Positions 44,762-53,400 of a stretch of DNA of 64,000 bases are shown piece after piece. Location: contig QBVD01000065.1 of NCBI GenBank assembly GCA_003058525.1, positions 1 to 64,000 on the forward strand, read 5' to 3'. Numbering within the stretch: position 1 is the stretch's first letter; every line of letters starts with the position of its first letter. Under the pieces are notes generated by a model. It was not told the DNA's origin, searched no databases, and saw only the letters and a program-made list of their open reading frames with translations. Source of the stretch: a gamma proteobacterium symbiont of Ctena orbiculata (GTDB lineage: Bacteria; Pseudomonadota; Gammaproteobacteria; Chromatiales; Chromatiaceae). The position numbers and the translations under genes are program-made.

Positions 44762-45235
44762 TCAGGTTTTGATATAGGTCCCCATCAATATTGCCTCCTC
44801 TATGATATGTCCTGTCATTGCCTCTTCCACTTCGCGCTTGCGAGGCTGCCGCAAACCCTCCAACACGGTATCCAGGGCATACAGCTTGTGGAAATAGCGA
44901 TGGCGACCGATCGGTGGGCAAGGTCCGCCATAACCGGTTCGATTCCAGTCATTGATCCCTTCCCCCGTTCCGTGAGGCAGGTCGGTGGGGTTAACCGCCT
45001 CCGGTAGTTCACGGGTCTCCGGCGGCAGGTTGAAGAGCACCCAATGGACCCACACCATTTTCGGCGCCATGGGATCGGGTGCATCGGGGTCGTCCACAAT
45101 CAGAACCAGACTTCGGGTGTTGTCAGGTACGCCGTCCCACTGTAGCTGGGGCGATATATCCGCGCCTTGGCAGGTAAACTGGACAGGTATTCCCCCTCCG
45201 TCTGAAAATGCGCTGGAGAACAGAGTCAATGGCAT
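44762..45235 (-). CDS. YbhB/YbcL family Raf-kinase-inhibitor-like (PEBP) protein
   Basis: A 157-residue phosphatidylethanolamine-binding-fold protein. FTCQGADISPQLQWDGVPDNTRSLVLIVDDPDAPDP and the later VHWVLFNLPP and GYGGPCPPIGRHRYFHKLYALD are the bacterial PEBP signatures. No signal sequence. Function in bacteria is unclear. It converges on the MerR operon; the 69 bp between them holds no clear terminator. Confidence 0.9.
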   Translation of the reverse strand: MPLTLFSSAFSDGGGIPVQFTCQGADISPQLQWDGVPDNTRSLVLIVDDPDAPDPMAPKMVWVHWVLFNLPPETRELPEAVNPTDLPHGTGEGINDWNRTGYGGPCPPIGRHRYFHKLYALDTVLEGLRQPRKREVEEAMTGHIIEEAILMGTYIKT

Positions 45236-45518
45236 GGTTATCTCCCGATCTGGATCTGTGATGGGATTAAGTGTAGCCGATTCCAGGCGTCAGACTGGTA
45301 ACTTGCGGTCCACCCGGATATTTTAGCGAGATAGGTTATGGCGACGCAGTTTTTCACGCAGGGATGTCGCCGGATACGGCGGTGCATGTCCAGACGTCCG
45401 GTTGAAATGAGTAATTGAAACGGCATATAGTTTACCCCACTGAACTCGCGGTTTTCATATAACAAAAAATGGTTCAGCAGGATCTCAATGGACCATCTGC
45501 AAACGGAGGGGCAAGTCG

Positions 45519-47075
45519 ATGGTATATACTCACAAGCATCCGGCGCTACTGATAATGGGCGTCATTTTCCTGGTTATCGGCGCATCCGCCCAATTCGGCC
45601 TTCAGGAGGGGCTGATCGGCTATCTGAAGATCTCTAAATACCTTGGTGAGATGACCGGCCTCGCCTACACAGCGGGTGTAATCGGGGTGGTCGTGGGTCT
45701 CTGGCATCTGTTCGGAACCCACGAGGAGGGGAATCTGGACTACTACCTCTCTACCGTGGCCGGGGTCATCTTCATTCTCCTGGTGGCAATGATCGTTCGC
45801 TGGTATCTCGCTCCGATCGTGGCGGTCCTGAGTAAGGGCCTGGGCCCGGTGATGGGCGCGAAATATCTGCACCAGGTCCTGGGCCTCAACTATGTGGTGC
45901 TGGGCATTCTGGCCGGTATCCTGATCGTCAATGTGTTCAAGATTCCCGACTGGGCCGATAACGGTATCCGCATGTCGAGGCTGGGGCTGAAGACCGGCGT
46001 TATTCTACTGGGCACGCTCTACAGCCTTGCCGAACTGGCCCACCTTGGGCGTCTCTCGGTGGTGCTGATCGGCTTTTTCGTGCTCGGCTCCGTCGGCCTG
46101 GTGCTCTGGTTTGCCCGCCGCCGCAACTTACCCAATTCAATGGGTGGCGTACTTTCCGCCGGCATGGGGGTCTGTGGGGTTTCGGCGACGGTCGCCGCGG
46201 CACCCGTCGTACAGGCCAAATCGGTGGAGATCGCCTATACCATAGGCACCATTCTGCTCTGGGGCGTCGGTTGCATGTTCATCTTTCCGGTCATCGGTCA
46301 GCTGTTGGGTCTGGGGCATATCCAGTTCGGCGCCTGGGCCGGCACGGGTATCCTCAACTCGGCCCAGGTAGCCGGTGCGGCATTGGCCTACCAGCCCGAC
46401 GGCATCGAAACACTCAAGGTGGCGGAGATCTTCAATATCACCAGGGTGTTGTTCCTCCCCATCATCGTGCTCTGGCTGGCACTCTGGTATGTGCGTCGTG
46501 AAGAGGGCGCGGAAGCGGTCAATACCGGGCGTGTGATATTTGAGAAATTTCCGGTCTTCGTGATCGGCTTCATTCTGATGTTCGCCCTCTCTTCAACCGG
46601 CATTTTCGCACCCGCCAATCACTATAAAGGCAAATACTTCGACAATGATATTGCCGCAGAGAAGCTGCTGAAGCCTGAGCAGGTGGCAAGCCTGCAGCAG
46701 GCGTTGCCCAAGGTCCAGCGCGTGGATCGCCAGCAGGCGCTGAGACGATTGATCGAGAACCGCAAGGTGATGAGTATCGATGACGATGCCACACTGCGCG
46801 GTTTGGTCAATGCGCAGGTGCTCACGAAGGATGCCAACAAGATCCTCAAAGGCGCACACAAGGCGGTGCGGCATACGGCCAAGAAGATCAAGAAGTTCAG
46901 GCAGTGGATCACCCTGCTGTTCGCCTTCGGCCTGACCGGTCTCGGTATGCAGATCACCGTAGCCTCGATCAAGCAGGCGGGTGGGCAGCCACTGGTGATC
47001 GGCGGCGTGGTGGGCACCACCAAAGCGGTGCTGTCACTCCTTGTGATCATGCTGTTTGTGCATGAAACCATCTAA
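45519..47075 (+). CDS. YeiH-type putative sulfate exporter family transporter with cytosolic insert
   Basis: A 518-residue membrane protein of the UPF0324/YeiH (PSE) family: GLNYVVLGILAGILIVN, the GVLSAGMGVCGVSATVAAAPVV signature, and GTGILNSAQVAGAA. About 12 hydrophobic segments are visible. Between the last two membrane blocks there is a hydrophilic, Lys-rich insert of about 90 residues (about 370-460) not typical of YeiH. GGAGG precedes the ATG. It lies 17 bp before a 53-residue membrane protein and upstream of a universal stress gene, which probably form one operon. Confidence 0.85.
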   Translation: MVYTHKHPALLIMGVIFLVIGASAQFGLQEGLIGYLKISKYLGEMTGLAYTAGVIGVVVGLWHLFGTHEEGNLDYYLSTVAGVIFILLVAMIVRWYLAPIVAVLSKGLGPVMGAKYLHQVLGLNYVVLGILAGILIVNVFKIPDWADNGIRMSRLGLKTGVILLGTLYSLAELAHLGRLSVVLIGFFVLGSVGLVLWFARRRNLPNSMGGVLSAGMGVCGVSATVAAAPVVQAKSVEIAYTIGTILLWGVGCMFIFPVIGQLLGLGHIQFGAWAGTGILNSAQVAGAALAYQPDGIETLKVAEIFNITRVLFLPIIVLWLALWYVRREEGAEAVNTGRVIFEKFPVFVIGFILMFALSSTGIFAPANHYKGKYFDNDIAAEKLLKPEQVASLQQALPKVQRVDRQQALRRLIENRKVMSIDDDATLRGLVNAQVLTKDANKILKGAHKAVRHTAKKIKKFRQWITLLFAFGLTGLGMQITVASIKQAGGQPLVIGGVVGTTKAVLSLLVIMLFVHETI

Positions 47076-47092
47076 TCCGGAGGAGAATTTCC

Positions 47093-47254
47093 ATGATCGA
47101 CCAGCATAGTCAAGATATCGATCTGCAGGAAGAGGCGGGGGCCAAATTCCATCGTGGTTCAGCGCTCTCGATCTTCGCCAGTGACCGGCGTGAAGACTTT
47201 GTCGCCCTGATCCTGGCGCTGTTGATTGCACTGGGCGTCTACTTTTTCAGTTGA
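47093..47254 (+). CDS. Small single-TM membrane protein (53 aa)
   Basis: A 53-codon gene with a strong GGAGGA ribosome site. The N-terminal half is polar and acidic (DLQEEAGAKFHRGSALSIFASDRRED); the C-terminal half is one TM helix (FVALILALLIALGVYFF). It lies 17 bp after the YeiH-type transporter and 23 bp before the universal stress gene, so it is probably an accessory subunit of the transporter. No family recognised. Confidence 0.75.
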   Translation: MIDQHSQDIDLQEEAGAKFHRGSALSIFASDRREDFVALILALLIALGVYFFS

Positions 47255-47277
47255 GCGGGCCGTGGTGAAAGGCATTG

Positions 47278-47742
47278 ATGAATCCCAAGCGAATACTTTG
47301 TGCCAGCCACGGCACCGATGGTGCCCGCGCAGCTGAAGAGCAGGCATTGCGCTTGTGTCACAGTGACGTCGCCCTGCACCACCTGATAGTGGTACCCGAG
47401 TTCTGGAAAGGAATGATGGGTGATGATTGGCTCAACAACGCAGTAACCCGGGAAAGGTTCGGGAACTATCTCGAAGGGCAGCTCGACGGTGAAGTCGCAG
47501 AGGTGGTGGAGCGGTTGGATAGGGCCACTCAGGAGACCGGCGCCGAATTCAGTTATGAGTCCCGTTTCGGCAAGCCGGCGGAATGCCTGGTTGATGCAAG
47601 CAGGGGCAGGGTATTCGACCTTGTGGTCATCGGTTCGCCACGACCCAAAGGCATGCATGGCCTTCGCTCCCGAATGGACATCGGGACGCTGGTGCGCGCG
47701 CTCCAAATCCCGTTGTTGATTGTACCCCATCCCGGGTCATGA
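47278..47742 (+). CDS. Universal stress protein (UspA family)
   Basis: A 154-residue UspA-like protein. ILCASHGTDGARAAEEQALRLC at the N-terminus and VVIGSPRPKGMHGLRSRMDIGTLVRALQIPLLIVP at the C-terminus follow the UspA nucleotide-binding pattern (G-x2-G-x9-G). It is probably co-transcribed with the transporter and the small membrane protein. ATG 47278 is preferred to an adjacent TTG. The stop overlaps the next start (ATGA). Confidence 0.85.
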   Translation: MNPKRILCASHGTDGARAAEEQALRLCHSDVALHHLIVVPEFWKGMMGDDWLNNAVTRERFGNYLEGQLDGEVAEVVERLDRATQETGAEFSYESRFGKPAECLVDASRGRVFDLVVIGSPRPKGMHGLRSRMDIGTLVRALQIPLLIVPHPGS

Positions 47743-48332
47743 GTGCCGTTCCATCCGAAGATGCTGCCTGGGTAACTATCGAGACACCACTCTCCCCGAT
47801 CCGGTTGCAGAATTTCATTGGCGACTTGGAACGTCTGTTCCGCATCAATTCACTGCTCGAGTTCGAGCGATGGGAGTCTGTGGGCAATGATCGGATCTCC
47901 TTCGAAGCAATCAATCTCAGCAACGGTAAGCATGAGAAAGCCGAACTCAGCGTGGAGCATATCGATGGGGGCTTGCGGATCAACTACGATCGGCTGCTCA
48001 AAAGTTCCACCAGTATCCAGGTTGAGCCATCAATAACGAGTGGCAGCAGTCTCACTATTACCGACGACTACTCCGGTACCGAGGAGACAGAGCGGCAGCG
48101 GCGATTGGACGAGGTGGATCGCAGCCTCGGACAGTGGGGACGGGACCTGCACGGTTATCTGCGGTTGTGGCACCGCTGGTCCTGGCTGCCGCCCTGGCGT
48201 TGGTATATGCAACGGGTTTGGCAGCCGATGAAACCCTCGGCACGGCGTATCACACGTTGGATAGTTTGGATCACTTTCGCTGAGATGGCGGTCGTTCTGC
48301 TACTGATCGGGATTCTGGTAATAGAACAGTAG
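47739..48332 (+). CDS. Membrane-anchored protein of unknown function
   Basis: A 197-residue protein whose first part (VTIETPLSPIRLQNFIGDLERLFRINSLLEFERWE) looks like an SRPBCC-type lipid- or ligand-binding fold, although I cannot place it with certainty. The middle is Trp-rich (WHRWSWLPPWRWYMQRVW), and the C-terminus is one TM helix (about 172-195). It overlaps the stress gene by ATGA and is the last gene of the operon. Confidence 0.75.
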   Translation: MSAVPSEDAAWVTIETPLSPIRLQNFIGDLERLFRINSLLEFERWESVGNDRISFEAINLSNGKHEKAELSVEHIDGGLRINYDRLLKSSTSIQVEPSITSGSSLTITDDYSGTEETERQRRLDEVDRSLGQWGRDLHGYLRLWHRWSWLPPWRWYMQRVWQPMKPSARRITRWIVWITFAEMAVVLLLIGILVIEQ

Positions 48333-48677
48333 CTGCCGGTTGACGAGGACCCGGGATCAGATTCGAGACGGCGGAGGCAGTTGTGACTGACAACCCGGGG
48401 GATGATTCATCTGCAGGCTGGAAAAGGCTGATTAATGCACTCACTAGCTGACCGAAATCGCCAACCAGCCTATCCTGGATGATTCCATGCATACAGATCC
48501 GAGTTGAGTGCTCCGGCATGAAATCTGTGTAAATTTGAATTCAGTAACCCTATGTACAAATGGGTATAGTAAAATCCCTAATATCAGCCAAACTTCAATT
48601 GTTATGGGTTGTTATTTATCCGGTTTTTTAAGGAGAACGATAACCACAAGGAAAGATGGTCGATATTGGGGTCGGTG

Positions 48678-50196
48678 ATGCCTGATCACCGTTTGTTATT
48701 ACTATTCCTGTCATTTATGCTGCTTGCCCCGTCTTTGGGTGTGTGGTCCTCAGAACAGCAGATACCTCCATCGGTCATACTTGATGATGATTTCAGCTAT
48801 GCGAAATTGACTGACAAAACCTATGTCCTGCTTGATCCTCAGCGGCAGCTTGGAATTGAGGATGTCAGTTCCTCCGGACGACAAAGTGACTTTCGCTTGA
48901 AACATGGAAAGATCGGATTTACTGATGCGGCTGTTTGGATACGATTCTTATTGGAATCTCGTTTCACAACCAAACAAACTGTCATTCTTGAAGTCGACTT
49001 CCCATTGATCGATAAGATTGAATTCTACGAAATAGATGGGAAAGGGAATTACAGACCCCGTTTTGGCGGGGATACCATTCCTGCAACAGCATGCAACAAG
49101 CTTGTTAGTCAATCTTGTAGTTATCGGTGCTGTAGTCTTCTCTGGAAAACTACTTGATATAAGAAAATATAGTCATGCCTATTTTCTTGTTTTTCGGGTC
49201 GTAATAATTTTAGCCCTTTTGGGTATTGTGATAAGTATCGCAGGCCGTCTTGAGATTGCCAATCGAATTGCTTCGCTTTCCGGCATGGCGTTGGTGCCTA
49301 TCCTGATATCGGCGGCCATCGTAACCTATAGAAAGGGCAATTTTGCCGCTCGCTATTTTCTCGTTGCTTGGGGTGTATTTCTGATATTTGTTTTTATATC
49401 CGGGCTTTATTACTGGGGCATGCTTCCTTATGGATTCGTCACGGCACATGCCTTACAGATAGGTTCAGTATTTGAAGTGACCATGCTTGGCGTGGCTACG
49501 GCTGACCGTGTAAGGCTGTTGAACAAGGAGAAGGAGGAAGCCGACAGATTGGCGAACAAATACCTGGTATTACTGAACGAAAAGCTTGAGGATCTCGTCC
49601 ATGAAAGAACGGTGGAGCTGGAGGAAAGTAACCGGAAGCTACACGAATTGGCGACGCACGACAGTTTGACATTGCTCCTGAACCATAACGCGATTATTCA
49701 TGCACTGGAATCTGCGCTCAGCGCGGTTGAGAGGCATAGGCAGCCGCTCAGTATTGCTATGGTCGATATCGATCGTTTCAAACGGATTAATGATAGATTT
49801 GGTCATCAGGTTGGGGATGATGTTTTGGTTGCAATCGCCAATACCTTCACCAGCAGTCTGCGTGGTTACGATATTGCCGGTCGATACGGCGGCGAGGAAT
49901 TCCTGCTGATTTTACCGCAGACAAGCATGGAGGATGCCGGAGAATTGATTGAGCGATTGAGACAGAGCATTGCTGATTTGAGTTTTACCGGAACACAGGG
50001 TAAACGGGTGACAATCAGTGTCGGCATGATTGCGTATCTACACGGCATCAAAATGGATGCGGATGCAATGATCAGATGTGCCGATGATGCCCTGTATCGG
50101 GCCAAGGCGAACGGAAGAGACCGAATAGAGTGGGGAAACTGCACTACGATTCTTAGTAAGACCGGTTGCGCCGGGAATGAAGACGGTCAACAATGA
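48678..50196 (+). pseudogene. 7TMR-DISM GGDEF protein with internal deletion and frameshift
   Basis: The first frame (48678-49157) encodes a signal peptide and a 7TMR-DISMED2 extracellular domain (TDAAVWIRFLLES, VDFPLIDKIEFYEIDGKGNYRPRFGGDT), then runs out of family similarity. A second frame (in register by about 49080, to 50196) continues with HATSLLVNLVVIGAVVFSGKLLDIRKYS, the middle of the 7TM block, then an intact coiled coil and GGDEF domain (RYGGEEFLLILP, motif GGEEF). About 100-130 residues (end of DISMED2 and the first TM helices) appear to be missing at the junction. The second frame could still be made as a shorter 5-6 TM GGDEF protein. Confidence 0.75.
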
Positions 50197-50391
50197 TCCG
50201 TCCAGCAATTGTGTGACAGCGATTTACCAGTTTTGATCCTGCAACTGTTGCCGTGATGCGCCAAGCAGTGGTATGGGTTGAACAGGTGTGTGGATAGCAA
50301 AAACTGGTATAAGCTGGAAAGCCCGGTGCATTAGCCGGGCTTTTCAAGCGATTGTGCTGCGATTATATTATTTTAAAAGATCATCATTCGA
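50197..50391. other. Spacer after the GGDEF gene
   Basis: Holds the terminator at 50321-50344 and no gene. AT-rich downstream of the hairpin. Confidence 0.5.
50321..50344 (+). terminator. Terminator after the GGDEF gene
   Basis: GCCCGG/CCGGGC stem with an 8-base loop, preceded by AAA and followed by TTTT. It lies 125 bp past the stop of the GGDEF frame and might work in both directions. Confidence 0.75.
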
Positions 50392-50493
50392 TCAATCGTC
50401 ATCCTCCTCATCTTCACACACGCAAGGCGCACATACTTCAGGATTAAGCGTGTTTGGATCAAGGTATCGTTTGTGCTGACGGCCTTTGATCAT
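50392..50493 (-). CDS. Tiny Cys/acidic ORF (33 aa)
   Basis: A 33-codon frame whose product has a basic start (MIKGRQHKRY), then NPEVCAPCVC with three cysteines in CxxCxC, and an acidic tail of eight Glu/Asp residues (EDEEDDD with a preceding E). No ribosome site is visible. It lies 102 bp upstream... of no gene on its own strand except DUF535 on the far side, so it would be transcribed alone. It may be a metal-binding peptide, or chance. Confidence 0.3.
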   Translation of the reverse strand: MIKGRQHKRYLDPNTLNPEVCAPCVCEDEEDDD

Positions 50494-50595
50494 TTGCTGG
50501 TAATTTCAATATTGAAAAGCGCAGATGAGAGTATCGAATGGCGTTCATTTTAGACCTGTAAAAGCCATGACGGCTGTCTCTTTCATCCTTATAAT

Positions 50596-51582
50596 TCAAT
50601 CGGCATACTGAATGTCCGGCTTGCAATAATTTTGTTCACGCAATGCCCACGACCCAAGGACTGAAAGGCTCTGCTCAATCGCCTTTTCAAGTCTCTCCAA
50701 CAGGCTATAACGATTCCGATACATGGATCGCTTCCTTGAGACGATGTGTGTCAGCGGTTTTCGTACGGGGACCAGGGGTAATTCAAAAAAAGTGCCATTG
50801 CAGCGGATACCGCTACGATCCGACCAGACCTCATCATAGTTGAGACTCGGTTGGTTCTGTTTGTTTTTCAAGCAGTAAAAATGGTGTCTATGTTGCCTGT
50901 GTGACTCTGAGACGGCATATATTTTTTTTACGCCCAATGACCTGCACAGGGTTTGAAAAGCCTCGATCATTAGATCCCTCGGCCTGATGCCGTAAGTCCT
51001 TTTGGTCATATCACGATAGAGATCAGTGATACCATCCATTCTTCGACCTTGAATCGCGCCGGCAATGGCGCAGATTTGATTGACCTTATTTTTGTACAGC
51101 GAAAATGCCAGAGTGAAGACCCGTTCATGGCCGATAAATAGATTGAGTGTAATCATACCCTCTCTCATAAACAGATCATTTTTGTCAATTACAACCCTGA
51201 GCCTGGGATAGATATTGTCCGCATCCACAAGGGTACACTGATGGTTTGCCAGGTAGTCGATTTGATGTCTCAGCTCGGGTAGAGTCGTAAAATGATTGTA
51301 GAGATAATTAACTCGATCAGCTGTATCCCAACTGATACATTGGTAGGGCCAGAAGATGCTGGGAATGGCCTCGGGATGTGCCTCAATCAAATGCTTGAAA
51401 TGAGACAGCGTTTTTTGGTCCATGCGCAACATATCCTTGCTATTGAGGAGCGCCATGGCGAAATAGAGGCTTCGTCCCAGGAGCGGACCATACTTGAGGG
51501 GGCTTAGTTTTGTTCGCCGATGTTCTGGATCAACAGTAATCTTCGATGAAGACTGTAAGACAAGAGATAGCTGTTTGAACAT
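50596..51582 (-). CDS. DUF535 (VirK/YbjX) protein
   Basis: A 328-residue cytosolic protein of the DUF535 family: the conserved DYLANHQCTL, LTLNLFIGHERVFTLAFSLYK, ICAIAGAIQGRR and HRHHFYCLKNKQNQPSLNYDEVW blocks are visible. The Shigella/Salmonella VirK and E. coli YbjX relatives affect envelope or peptide resistance; function here unknown. Basic protein with no signal peptide. Encoded in a more AT-rich region than the flanks of the window. Confidence 0.85.
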   Translation of the reverse strand: MFKQLSLVLQSSSKITVDPEHRRTKLSPLKYGPLLGRSLYFAMALLNSKDMLRMDQKTLSHFKHLIEAHPEAIPSIFWPYQCISWDTADRVNYLYNHFTTLPELRHQIDYLANHQCTLVDADNIYPRLRVVIDKNDLFMREGMITLNLFIGHERVFTLAFSLYKNKVNQICAIAGAIQGRRMDGITDLYRDMTKRTYGIRPRDLMIEAFQTLCRSLGVKKIYAVSESHRQHRHHFYCLKNKQNQPSLNYDEVWSDRSGIRCNGTFFELPLVPVRKPLTHIVSRKRSMYRNRYSLLERLEKAIEQSLSVLGSWALREQNYCKPDIQYAD

Positions 51583-51935
51583 AATCGGATCCCTTAAAGC
51601 GCCTACTCACGCATCCCATCTTTATCTTATAACACGCCATGTCGGATCTGTTATACACTGCTGTCAATATTATTCGTTTTTTATGTGAGTAACTGCAAAA
51701 TACAATGTTTATTAACGTTTAATGAGTTCTTGTTACATTGCGGTAAATGATCCAGGAGTATGGCTGTATCTGGTGATTTCAAATTATGGAAGTGGATTGC
51801 TTTACTGTGCTGATGATTGAATATACATTGAATGTGGTTGGATTTGTGTAAATACGGAATCTCATAACTTAAAATAATTTTTAACCTCAATTCATATATA
51901 TAAAATAAACAGTGATCATATTAAGGAGGTCATAC
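51583..51935. other. AT-rich divergent spacer
   Basis: About 350 bp between the DUF535 gene and the rightward gene at 51936. Very AT-rich from 51660 to 51910. No gene; promoters for both sides should lie here. Confidence 0.5.
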
Positions 51936-52316
51936 ATGCCAGCTGCATCGATCAGGATGCGTGCAGCGCTTTCCTGCTACCTGTTAATTGGTGTTATTCA
52001 GTACGGCACCGTTTGCGCCATCGATCCCGGTTACATAGAAGCTGTTGAGGCGGATGTTGCGGAGTTCGCATCAAATGAGTTTCATCCACCTGCCAATTCA
52101 AGTTGGATGGGCAATGCGGATAGCGGTTCTGTGCAATTGATGGATTTGAATGGATTTTCAGCATATTTACAGGAAAAGTCTCCCGGTAGTCATATCTTCT
52201 ACAAAAACCTGCCAGGCAAATTCAAGGAACGATTACATAGGGACTATCTGACCACAGGTGACATCGATCGTATCAAAAAGGATATCTTCAAATACACACG
52301 CGAATTGAAAGATTAG
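51936..52316 (+). CDS. Exported hypothetical protein
   Basis: A 126-residue protein with a signal peptide (hydrophobic 10-25, cleavage near VCA). The mature region starts AIDPGYIEAVEADVAEFASNEFHPP and ends in KIKKDIFKYTRELKD-like basic/acidic helix. AAGGAGGT precedes the ATG at 51936. A family is not recognised, but it lies 48 bp before the LolA-like gene and probably shares its transcript. Confidence 0.75.
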   Translation: MPAASIRMRAALSCYLLIGVIQYGTVCAIDPGYIEAVEADVAEFASNEFHPPANSSWMGNADSGSVQLMDLNGFSAYLQEKSPGSHIFYKNLPGKFKERLHRDYLTTGDIDRIKKDIFKYTRELKD

Positions 52317-52363
52317 TCACGGACATATAATGAACTGTATAGGGCAAGTTAGAGGAATGGTGT

Positions 52364-53338
52364 ATGAAAAGAATGGATCTCTTTTTAAAAAACAGTGTTT
52401 ATTTATGCTTTTTTCTTTGCTGTGGATTGGAATCACAGGCAGATACAGGCCGAAACCTGGCCTATCCGTCTCCCGATGTGGAGATCGACGCGGCTGAAGT
52501 AGCTAAACAGGTCTATTTCGCCAACCACTTCTATGCCTTTGATAACTTCTCCATCAAACGCCGTGGTAGTACCATGAGCGTACTGGTCAACAAGTCGGCA
52601 AGCGGCAGTCCGATAACCACGGCTGTAGAGCGACATCTGAATAATAATTATGATGAGGATGATGCCATCCGCTCCCGTGATCTGGCGATCTTCCATTCCG
52701 GGAATCTGCGCGGTACCGGCATGCTGATCACAGAGTACAAGGATGAGACGAAGAGTCAAGATTACATGGTATGGCTTCCCAGATTACGCAAGATCAGACG
52801 CTTTGCCCAGCCACATCAGAAGGACGCCTGGGGTGGCAGTGTCTTTACCTTCGGCGATGTCACTCTGCGTAAACCCGGTGATGAAACACACGCGCTGTTG
52901 GGTAAGAAAAAGATGCGTACCTGTCTTGGTATGATGGATGAACTTGAGGGAAAGATGTTTCGCTATACAGGTCGTATGCCTGAACGTAGTTGCCGTCATT
53001 TGGACAGGGTAGTATACGGCCTGAAGAGTGCGACAAAATCCAAGAATTGGTGGTACGACTATCGAATCAGCTATGTAGATACGGAAAGTTTTGCCGATTA
53101 TCGTACCCTGTATTATAAAAATGACAAATTAATTAAAATTATTGACCGGGATTGGGGGCTGGTGAATGCGGAGGGAGAAGGTGATCCGAGAGCATTGTTC
53201 TGGAAATATTGGTACGGTATCGACCTGAGAACAGGTCAGCAGAGTCTGGCTGTGATACCGCGCAAGGTAGTTGATATGAACAGTGAACGACAAAACAGTT
53301 TCTGGACAGAGAGGACGTTGCGGAAAATCAAGCGATAG
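52364..53338 (+). CDS. Outer-membrane lipoprotein-sorting (LolA-like, PF17131) protein
   Basis: A 324-residue exported protein. It has a short signal peptide (about 8-26), then FSIKRRGSTM and MVWLPRLRKIRRFAQPHQKDAWGGSVFTFGDVTLRKPGDETHALLG, the outer-membrane lipoprotein-sorting-like signature, also resembling the YCF48/DUF1329 partners. GAGGAA precedes the ATG. Likely carries a lipid or protein across the periplasm; no transporter is adjacent. Confidence 0.85.
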   Translation: MKRMDLFLKNSVYLCFFLCCGLESQADTGRNLAYPSPDVEIDAAEVAKQVYFANHFYAFDNFSIKRRGSTMSVLVNKSASGSPITTAVERHLNNNYDEDDAIRSRDLAIFHSGNLRGTGMLITEYKDETKSQDYMVWLPRLRKIRRFAQPHQKDAWGGSVFTFGDVTLRKPGDETHALLGKKKMRTCLGMMDELEGKMFRYTGRMPERSCRHLDRVVYGLKSATKSKNWWYDYRISYVDTESFADYRTLYYKNDKLIKIIDRDWGLVNAEGEGDPRALFWKYWYGIDLRTGQQSLAVIPRKVVDMNSERQNSFWTERTLRKIKR

Positions 53339-53400
53339 CAACTTCATGAGTCATGGCTCCATAGATCCATTTTCTAATTCTCACAACCATATGATTGTTA

